Below are positions 6,089 through 12,800 of a stretch of DNA of 24,301 nucleotides, in pieces (position 1 is the stretch's first letter; each line of letters opens with the position of its first letter). Made by a program: the position numbers and the translations under genes. The notes under the pieces are model-generated. The model was given only the letters and a program-made list of their open reading frames with translations. It searched no databases and was not told the DNA's origin. The DNA is from a virus: IMG/VR virus record IMGVR_UViG_3300025125_000826, positions 1-24,301 of that record; one strand, written 5' to 3'.

Positions 6089-6427
6089 AGCGAGCCCGCC
6101 CACTGCGGCACATGCTTTGGCGACCTAGAAGGGGGTCGGCGTTACCCCTGCGACAGTGTAGCCGCGACCCGCGCGGCCTATTTATCCCACTTCACCCCGC
6201 AAGGGGCACAGGAGACAGACATGCTGAAGGCAGAGCCCAAGGAACAACCCACGGAACAACCCAAGCGAGGACGAAAGAAGCGCGCGGCTGCCCTGGTCGA
6301 GCGCCACCGCAGCATCAGGATCAACGATCAGAAGTGGGCCAAGATCCAGGCAGCCGCGAAGAAGGCGGGCAAGCCCACCACCACCTGGGCGCGTGATGTG
6401 CTTGAGGCTGCTAGCGAGCCAGCCTAG
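6086..6427 (+). CDS. Ribbon-helix-helix protein with two nested starts
   Basis: The frame gives 113 residues from ATG 6086 and 68 from the in-frame ATG 6221. The C-terminal part (RHRSIRINDQKWAKIQ, then AAKKAGKPTTTWARDVLEAA) is a ribbon-helix-helix DNA-binding domain of the Arc/CopG type: a beta strand SIRIND followed by two helices. It is preceded by a basic stretch RGRKKR. The N-terminal 45 residues contain HCGTC and YPCDS and look like a separate small Cys protein. Because the second start carries its own hairpin and SD, identical to the first, the long frame may be a fusion of two small genes, or a gene making two products. The RHH protein is a candidate regulator of the nearby GTGGATAC promoters. 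The 3' end overlaps the convergent gene by 17 bases. Confidence 0.75.
   Translation: MSEPAHCGTCFGDLEGGRRYPCDSVAATRAAYLSHFTPQGAQETDMLKAEPKEQPTEQPKRGRKKRAAALVERHRSIRINDQKWAKIQAAAKKAGKPTTTWARDVLEAASEPA
6195..6223 (+). promoter_or_regulatory. Internal hairpin and SD start element, copy B
   Basis: CCCC (6195-6198) GCAA GGGG (6203-6206) makes a hairpin with a GNRA-type tetraloop. AGGAG (6210-6214) and ATG 6221 follow. It lies inside the frame that starts at 6086 and would direct translation of the 68-residue RHH protein alone. Confidence 0.65.
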
Positions 6428-6911
6428 CGATCCGCTTCTCCAGCCGTTGCCGGGCTAGCTTGGACATCGCCGGGCCTCGGTCTTCCAGTTTCTTGCGGAG
6501 ACGGTCCAGCCGCTTGCCCTTCATGCGGGATCGGCGCTCGATCGATCTGTAGATGCCCACGGCGGCGGCAGCCACAAAGAAGATGATCAGCCCGTCGAGC
6601 GCTTCAAGGATCGGATCGCTCAGCTTGATCGCTTTGTCGATGCGGTGCGCTAGCTCCATGCAGTGCGCCAGATCCTCCTCAACCTGGGACAGCCCCTCTA
6701 CCTCATCGGCGAGATCGTGGACTACCTCAGACAGCAGGTTCAGCACCGGGCCCGAGTGCTTCTCGATAGCCTCGGCTGCCTTGCGCTTGTGCTCAAGCCT
6801 ACGGGATCTGGTGGCCTCGGCCTCGCTGCGCCTGGGCGCTGGCTTCTTCCTGGGCGCTGGCTTGCGCGCTGTCGGCTTCCTGGCTGTGGGCTTCTTCTTC
6901 GCGGTGGGCAT
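6411..6911 (-). CDS. Membrane protein with basic Lys/Arg/Pro/Ala N-terminal repeats
   Basis: A 166-residue protein. Residues 4-28 are a histone H1-like repeat region (KPTARKPTARKPAPRKKPAP), followed by a charged helix (29-52), another helical region and one membrane segment (about 103-121, ILEALDGLIIFFVAAAAVGIY), then a very basic C-terminus. It is the last gene of the late operon and starts within TAATG of the upstream holin-like gene. The strongly basic ends contrast with the acidic tails of the two nearby lysis-region proteins, so charge pairing is conceivable. No family is recognised. The 3' end overlaps the converging plus-strand gene by 17 bases. Confidence 0.7.
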   Translation of the reverse strand: MPTAKKKPTARKPTARKPAPRKKPAPRRSEAEATRSRRLEHKRKAAEAIEKHSGPVLNLLSEVVHDLADEVEGLSQVEEDLAHCMELAHRIDKAIKLSDPILEALDGLIIFFVAAAAVGIYRSIERRSRMKGKRLDRLRKKLEDRGPAMSKLARQRLEKRIARLAR

Positions 6912-7099
6912 TACTCCGCCGCCTTGCCGTCTTGATATGCTTGGCCGAGGATGTAGGAAACCAGCACAGCAGCCGCAGCCTCAAGGCCGCGCTCCGGCGG
7001 GATCTCTCCGTTGATGATCGGCATCGCGATGCCCATCAGAGCGCCCATGACTGCAAGCCAAAACTTGCGACTACGAAGTCGGGCCGGGATCTTGTCCAT
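6911..7099 (-). CDS. Small holin-like membrane protein
   Basis: A 62-residue protein with two hydrophobic segments: WLAVMGALMGIAMPII (about residues 14-29) and AAAAVLVSYILGQAY (about 41-55). They are joined by a short NGEIPPERG turn, with a basic N-terminus (PARLRSRKF). The RSRKFW...SYILGQAYxDGK layout resembles small phage holin-like or membrane proteins encoded beside endolysins. The ATG at 7099 is chosen over an upstream start because AGGAGGT lies seven bases ahead. That SD is inside the codons for the last DDDSAGG repeat of the upstream gene, so the two genes overlap by 29 bases. Holin function is inferred from size, topology and location. Confidence 0.65.
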   Translation of the reverse strand: MDKIPARLRSRKFWLAVMGALMGIAMPIINGEIPPERGLEAAAAVLVSYILGQAYQDGKAAE

Positions 7100-7457
7100 G
7101 CTCTGCACCTCCTGCGCTGTCGTCATCGCCAGCCGAGTCATCATCGCCCGCGCTGTCGTCGTCATCGCCCGCATATTCTACACGCCCGGCGCGCGCCTGC
7201 AATTGCTGCAGAAGCTCCCGCCGCTGCTGGGCCTTGTCCTGCCTCGCCCCTGCCGCGTGGAACGCCTCAGCGTGGCGCACAGAGGCCCTGACGGGCGGAT
7301 GTAGCAGGGCCACGATCTCCACGGTCTCCGTCAGGTCGTCTTCCAGCAGAGCTACGCGCACATCAATGTCACGCACCCAGGCAGCGCCGCCCAGGATCGC
7401 AGCGGTGCCGAGGCTGACCGCCAGCCCCGCGATCCTCTTATCGATCTGCGCTGTCAT
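7071..7457 (-). CDS. Single-span membrane protein with coiled coil and DDDSA repeat tail (spanin-like?)
   Basis: A 128-residue protein: N-terminal membrane segment (about residues 9-28, IAGLAVSLGTAAILGGAAWV), an acidic region, a Gln/Arg-rich coiled-coil segment (about 71-90, RQDKAQQRRELLQQLQARAG) and a repeat tail at 97-116 (GDDDDSA, GDDDSA, GDDDSAGG). An N-terminal anchor plus periplasmic coiled coil beside an endolysin resembles an inner-membrane spanin, but this is only topology. The tail closely parallels that of the adjacent upstream gene. The ATG lies inside the repeat codons of that gene (20-base overlap) without a clear SD, so translational coupling is likely. Confidence 0.65.
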   Translation of the reverse strand: MTAQIDKRIAGLAVSLGTAAILGGAAWVRDIDVRVALLEDDLTETVEIVALLHPPVRASVRHAEAFHAAGARQDKAQQRRELLQQLQARAGRVEYAGDDDDSAGDDDSAGDDDSAGGAEHGQDPGPTS

Positions 7458-7605
7458 CGTCGCCCGCCGAGTCGTCGTCGTCCGCGCTGTCGTCGTCGTC
7501 GCTGAACGTGGGCGGGCCTCCGTCGCTCCAGTACATCAAAGACATGAGGCCCAGGATCGCAAGGATCGCCAGGGCTGTCAGGGTTCGCTCTTGTTTGGCT
7601 GTCAT
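7438..7605 (-). CDS. Small membrane protein with DDDDSA repeat tail
   Basis: A 55-residue protein: a polar N-terminus (MTAKQERT), one membrane helix (about residues 9-26, LTALAILAILGLMSLMYW), a short SDGGPPTF linker and the acidic tail DDDDSADDDDSAGDDDSADR. The ATG at 7605 overlaps the endolysin stop as ATGA. The tail would lie in the periplasm if the N-terminus stays inside. Asp-rich Ser-Ala repeats of this kind are, as I recall, common next to membrane anchors in Myxococcota-like proteins. Function unknown; its place suggests lysis control or envelope anchoring. Confidence 0.65.
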   Translation of the reverse strand: MTAKQERTLTALAILAILGLMSLMYWSDGGPPTFSDDDDSADDDDSAGDDDSADR

Positions 7606-8015
7606 CTGTTCAACTCGAAGTGAGGGAGATCCATGAATGACTGATCGCGCAGACCGTCTCTGCTCGTCCAAACGTCGCCGCTCCAGTCGCCGCCCCAGCG
7701 AAGATCCTTGATCCCTAGCTGAGATGCAACCCCAAAGACGAAGCCCGCAAAGTGCCGCATCCTCTCTTGGCCGCGGCGCGTCCACTCGACCGGGTACGGC
7801 ACCACGTCGCAGGCCAGCGACAGGGGCTCGGCCAAGTGCTTGCTAAACATGGTCCGAGACTTGCCTGTTCGCACAAGCTCGCGCTGCCGCTCCTCGCTGC
7901 GCTGGCCTTCCAGCACCGTGCAGTCGTAACGCTTGATCACAGCATTGAACAGGATCACGAGATCGGGATGGCAGGTGTGCAGGTGTCCAAGGCTGCGCTT
8001 GCTAAAGGCGGGCAT
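7602..8015 (-). CDS. M15-type peptidase endolysin (L-Ala-D-Glu/D-Ala-D-Ala family)
   Basis: The 137-residue protein has the zinc-peptidase signature of the M15/VanY-like phage endolysins: S-K-H60 followed by D70 in FSKHLAEPLSLACDVVPYPV, and H132 in the final DLPHFEL motif. VLEGQRSEERQRELV upstream (about residues 34-48) matches the family GxRSxxxQ region. It should cut the peptide crosslinks of peptidoglycan at lysis. It has no signal peptide, so it needs a holin. It starts at ATG 8015 (TGATG overlap with the upstream gene); a longer frame to 8186 lies over that gene and is rejected. The H-to-D spacing is two or three residues longer than in classical SxHxxxxAxD members. Confidence 0.88.
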   Translation of the reverse strand: MPAFSKRSLGHLHTCHPDLVILFNAVIKRYDCTVLEGQRSEERQRELVRTGKSRTMFSKHLAEPLSLACDVVPYPVEWTRRGQERMRHFAGFVFGVASQLGIKDLRWGGDWSGDVWTSRDGLRDQSFMDLPHFELNR

Positions 8016-8215
8016 CAGCGAGCCGGGATCACCACGCTGCCGGTCTCTGGATCGTGCTTGTGTGTTGCGATGTTCTGGCCCATGCAATCGATCTTCGACT
8101 CGATCCCCTTGAGCATGAATAGGATCTTGGAAGCCCAGGCGGCGGCAGTGATAATTGCAAGCACGATCCCGGTGACGATCGGCCATGCCTCAGAGAGCGC
8201 GTGGAGTGTCTGCAT
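8015..8215 (-). CDS. Small membrane protein, candidate holin
   Basis: A 66-residue protein with one N-terminal membrane segment (about residues 10-35, AWPIVTGIVLAIITAAAWAS then KILFML) followed by a polar tail with helix KGIESKIDCMGQNIA and a short HKHDPETG region. It sits immediately upstream of the endolysin gene with a TGATG overlap, the usual holin position. The SD is AGGA nine bases ahead of ATG 8215. It could alternatively be a regulator of lysis; sequence alone does not decide between this gene and the one at 6911-7099. Confidence 0.65.
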   Translation of the reverse strand: MQTLHALSEAWPIVTGIVLAIITAAAWASKILFMLKGIESKIDCMGQNIATHKHDPETGSVVIPAR

Positions 8216-8232
8216 GTGTCATCATCCTACTG

Positions 8233-9852
8233 CTACAGGGTGCGCGGGTCACGGGCGGGATCTTCAATAGCCCGCAGGGTGATCTCCATTGAACGGCCAG
8301 ACATCCAACGGATCGCAGACACGAGACAGAGTTGCGACGAGAAGGAGATCTCTGCGTCCGTCAATAGCACAGGATCGCCAAGCTCCAAGTAACCGAATGA
8401 CGACGGCGCGGAATATGACACAGACCGGGACGCCAGAGCAAAGGCGCGAGACCACCAGCCGCAGACCTTCGCAGCCGTCGGATCGTCATAGATGATCTCG
8501 CTGCTGTCTTCCCGCACCCTGCTGCCGTATCTGCCCGCGGATACGCGACAGTAGTTGTTGCTGCTGGCTCCACCAGCGATCACAAGCTCATCACCGCTCA
8601 GCGTATAGTCTTTCGTTGGCTTGCCGGTGTCCGCATTGAAGGCGTATGCGAGCCGGTATTCGTTGGCGATCCCGTCGATGTCCGAGAAGCTCACGGCGGT
8701 CTGCCGCTGCACCTCTGCCCGGTCAGCGCGCAGGTGTGCGATAGCATCGCCCGCTAGCGCGTCAAACCGCCACAGCACAAAGGCCAGCCCGCCGGATGTC
8801 GTGGCGTGCGCTGGAGTGATCGGCAGGATCGGCAACAGGTGCTGTTGAATGTAGGCCCACGGATCCACCCGACGATCTGGCGCAGCCTGGATCGCACAGT
8901 CAACCCGGTAGGCATTGAGCGCAGGCAGGATCGCAGCCAGTCGCCCACGATCCCAGCGCAGCGACGATCGCTCAAGCAGCCAGCGCAGGACAGAGCCCGC
9001 GCCGCTGATCGCCCCGCCGTCGTGGTCTGCGTGTCCTCCGGCATCGGCGGGCCACTTGATCCAATAGGCGGCGTCGTCGTCTGTGGTAAGCCCCTCATTA
9101 AATCCGGCACAGTCCAGCATCGCCACCGTCCGACCGCTGCCGTCCGTCTGGTGCTCAACAGCAACGGCGCTGTCGTCTGTGCCGTCGGTGGCATTCAGGA
9201 CTCCCACGCTTGCCGCCTGCACCGCATGCCCGGCGATCAGCAGGTGCTTGTTTCCAGAAGCGTTCGTATCGACAAAGAGCGCAGCAGATCCGTAGGTCTC
9301 GCCCGCTCCGGGGCTGCCCAGGATCTGCGGGTACCACATGAGCGCCGCGGGCTCTGCATGATCTGCCCAGGTGTCATCATTCACGCGCTCGCGGAAGTCT
9401 GGGATCAAGTCGGGTTCGGTCGCTGGGAACTCCTCAAGCGTTGCGGTGATCGGCTCCGCTGCGCTGCCATACTCAGGCGCGCGGAACCGCCCAGAGACAA
9501 CAACGATCCGGTAGCTGTCCTCCGTCGAGTCTCCCTCGGCCCACAGAGACAGCACGCCGGTTGCTGCCGAGAAGTCGCGACCCGCCGCGATCTCCGCTGG
9601 CACATCCACGATCCCGGCGAGGTTCAGAGTCACCGAGACGGACGGCAGCGACGAAGCATCCGCGAACAGGTCCAGCACCTGATCCACGCTCCCGCCCATG
9701 TCGAGGCCCGGCAGGTAATCTACCATCGCGTGATGCTCGCCAAAGGGTGCGCGGCGGTGCTGCTCAGACAGCCGCAGCGAGCGGCCAAGCCAGTCAACGT
9801 CGAGCAGCCAGACCAGATCGGAGCCAGCCAGATTGGCGGGCAGGAAGGACAC
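8233..9852 (-). CDS. Tail hub / baseplate-like tail tip protein
   Basis: A 539-residue protein starting at GTG 9852 (shared with the upstream TAG). It follows the large tail protein downstream of the tape measure, the place of siphovirus tail hub genes. The C-terminal 100 residues (SRAFALASRSVSYSAP, FGYLELGDPVLLTDAE, then LCLVSAIRWMSGRSMEITL) match the terminal beta domain I know from phage tail hub proteins, where a YLELGD/GD-I-V-x-L-T-D motif is frequent. The middle (about residues 160-340) is unrecognised. It would close the distal tail and connect to receptor-binding parts. There is no sign of a peptidase motif. Confidence 0.65.
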   Translation of the reverse strand: MSFLPANLAGSDLVWLLDVDWLGRSLRLSEQHRRAPFGEHHAMVDYLPGLDMGGSVDQVLDLFADASSLPSVSVTLNLAGIVDVPAEIAAGRDFSAATGVLSLWAEGDSTEDSYRIVVVSGRFRAPEYGSAAEPITATLEEFPATEPDLIPDFRERVNDDTWADHAEPAALMWYPQILGSPGAGETYGSAALFVDTNASGNKHLLIAGHAVQAASVGVLNATDGTDDSAVAVEHQTDGSGRTVAMLDCAGFNEGLTTDDDAAYWIKWPADAGGHADHDGGAISGAGSVLRWLLERSSLRWDRGRLAAILPALNAYRVDCAIQAAPDRRVDPWAYIQQHLLPILPITPAHATTSGGLAFVLWRFDALAGDAIAHLRADRAEVQRQTAVSFSDIDGIANEYRLAYAFNADTGKPTKDYTLSGDELVIAGGASSNNYCRVSAGRYGSRVREDSSEIIYDDPTAAKVCGWWSRAFALASRSVSYSAPSSFGYLELGDPVLLTDAEISFSSQLCLVSAIRWMSGRSMEITLRAIEDPARDPRTL

Positions 9853-12800
9853 TAGACCACCTCGGTGATGGTGATCGTTGCGATCCGATCCACCTCGCCC
9901 ACCGTCTCATCTCCGGTGATGTGCTCGCGCCTGAACTCGCCCGAAGCGCGCCCGTACATGAACTGGCGCGGGTTGTTGATAGTGTCAGGCGTTGCGCTGT
10001 TGGTCGGGATCCGTCCGATGTAGACGACTGGAGCATCAGCCGATGTCGCCTCACGTAGCGCGCCCTCAAGCGTCCGGGCGATGTCCGATCGCGTCGCAAC
10101 CGGGAGCCCGCCTGTGGTGCCCGCTACGTAGTCGGGAACCGCTGAGGCTGCCTGTGTCTGGCTGGCGTCCACTCCATCGCTCCACGATAGCTCAAGGGCC
10201 CGCAGCGGCGGGCCTGTGCGGTGCGCTCTGGTGCTGCCGTCTGGATAGTCCAGCACGGTGGATCCTGACGTGGTGATGGTGGTGAATCCTCGGCTTGGCT
10301 GGTGGCCGAAGATCAGCAGAGAGCCGATCAGGATCTGGCCGATCTTGTAGGTGCCGCTCACCGTGCCCTGGCTCGCCGGGATCCGCAGCCGGATATATCG
10401 CGGCCCGTCTGTGATCTCGTGGGCGATCCCCAGCATGTCGGGGAACCAGATCCGGCAGTCTCCGGTGTCTGCCTCTGAGTCGTCCACGTCGTCCAGCAGC
10501 AGGCGCGGGCGCTTTGCCGTGCTGTCCGTCCACGCGCCCTCAGTCTGCGTCAGGATCTCGCGGCTCTTAGAGTTGGTCGTGTCTCGCCATGTGGCTCCGC
10601 GCACATCGTCGAAGTTGAGATAACGGCCCGCAGTGTTCGCGCTGGCCGCGTTCACTGTGACGACGTTGCCGGAGCGGGTGAACTTCAGCGCGTCAAAGCC
10701 CTCCGCAGCGTCAAGCGTGATCCATGTCTCCCATGATGTGCCGCCAGCGTCCCACCACTCAAGGTATGCGGTGCGGAAGTTGCAGCCCAACAGCGCACAG
10801 CCGATCGAAGAGTTGAGCATCGAGCTTGCTGTTGCCCCTGTCAGATTGTGGAGATCGAAGACGATCTCTTGTGCCGCCTCGTCCTCAGACTCCCACCGCA
10901 CGCGCGGGCTTTGCACGTCCAGAGCGTGATCGATTGGGCCATCGTAGCTCGCGCCGATCGTCCACGTCTCGCCCTCAAGCGTGGGCCCGTCAATGGCTGC
11001 GATCTTTGTGTTGCCGTCCAGCAGCGCAGGCGAGCCCAGCGGCGGGACGTTGCGCGGGTGCAGGTCTGCGGGAGTTGTCCAGCTTGTGCCGATCCCGTCG
11101 TCGTGAGTCGGTGCCCACCGATCAGCCCAGCCGCACAGCCCGAACATATACCAAGATGCCACGTCGTCTGTGACTCCGTTGAAGGATCCAAACTCGATGA
11201 CAGACTTGTTGCCGCCGACTCCGTTGTCACCGATCGCGCCGCCTGGGCCTTCTGTCCACTCAAGCACATGAGCCGCGCGAGCCCACCACGTCTGGGCCGT
11301 TGCGGTCGCTCCGTCCATGGAGATCGCTACCCGGTGATAGATCAGAGAATCGCCCGTGGTCGTGTCTTCCGTGACGGTGCCCAGCACCGATGGGGTCTTT
11401 GCGTCGAGCACCTTCCAGCCAGAGGACGCGAAGCGATACCGCACTTCATGGCTCACGCCTGCGCTTGGAGACAGGCGCACCTTCACAGCCACGTCATCGG
11501 AGGCAGTGTTGCCCGCTCCGTCGGCAAGCGTCACCGCAAAGGTCGCGAAGATGTGATCCGTTGCTGTGACATCCTCAATGAAGTTGGTATTGCCGCTCGC
11601 GCTGTCTGTCTGGAAGACGATCGCGACGCTCGGCACCAGCACCCCGGCTCGGCTCTGCGTCGTCAGGGTCCCGGCAGATCCGGTCTTCGTCCACCCGGAG
11701 TTCTCCGCATTGTTGATCGGCACATAGAAGAAGCCCTCGCCGCTGCCGCCGCTGATCTGGTCGCCGTATCCGCTGCCGTCAGTGTCTGAAAACTCGGTGC
11801 CGGAGTCTCCGAGCGGGGCGGTGTGCGTGCCGTATCCTCCCAGGTGGATCGCCGCCAAACTCTGATCGTCGTGGCTGCTGTGCTCTGCGTCCCACCGAGT
11901 CACCATGATCGCCCGGCCAGAGGTAGACGCCACAGCAAAGCGCAGGAAGGCGGGAGAGTTGCCGGTGCTGAACACGTCAAGGCCGCGCGCTACGTTGTGG
12001 CTGGCGAAGGTCCGGGCATCATCGTGCGAGACATAGATCGCGGCCTCTGAGTGCGTGAGCAGTTCGCACATCACAAAGATCGATCCCGTCTCGTCTCGCC
12101 ACAGGGCGATCGGCGTGTTGTCTCCAAAGGGGTGAGTAGCTAAGAGCGTAGCAACATCTACCGCGGTCTGAGATGTCGAGTAGGCCGAGGCGATCCGGTA
12201 AACCCTGGACTCGCCATCGGCGCGGTGAGCCACAGCCACAACGAAGCCGCCACCGTCTCCAGCTATTACAGCGGGAGCCGTGATCGTTGAGGCATCTATG
12301 TCAGCGTTCCAGTCGTCTACCACCTGAGTAAAGCGCAGCCCGAGATCGTCGCTGGCGTATTGGCTCATTGTGTAGTTGCTGCTGCCGTCCTCCCACATCA
12401 GCCACAAGCCGACCTCTCCAGCCGAGTAGGCCGCTGCGATCTTGAGAATGGATCCACTACAAGCCGTCCGCAGAGCGCGCGTGGACGCCAGCGCCCAGGT
12501 ATCCATCTCATCGTCCGAGTAATAGACGGTCACCTGTGCCGTTTGGCGAGCGATGCCGAACCACAAGATCCGGCCTGACGGCAACTCGACCAGCGCGGGC
12601 CCGGTCTGCTCTTGACCGCTGCCGAGGGTGCGAGTCTTGACGGTCCAGATCGCAGTTGTGGGATCGTATAGGTGGAAGGTCTGGAACTGCCCAGAGCCTG
12701 CCGGGGTCTGGCCTCCGGCACACAGCAGCTTGCCGTTAGCAAGCCGGATGATCGCGGGGTATTCGTCCGACGCGCTGCCGTCTGTGCTTTCTACCAGGGT

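Noticed and set aside
7120-7500. CRISPR array or simple microsatellite at the GTCGTC-rich stretches
   Set aside because: The repeats are in-frame codons for Asp-Ser-Ala within two genes, with no spacers and with codon variation.
7602-8186. Extended endolysin of 194 residues
   Set aside because: The extra N-terminal 57 residues are basic and out of character and overlap the small membrane gene at 8015-8215; ATG 8015 fits the TGATG coupling.
8806-9855. Long plus-strand open frame opposite the tail hub gene (349 codons)
   Set aside because: Arg-rich, no family signal, no SD, and complementary to a coherent minus-strand gene.
10848-11789. Plus-strand open frame of 313 codons opposite the propeller protein
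   Set aside because: Shadow frame with His/Arg/Cys-rich composition unlike the real genes.
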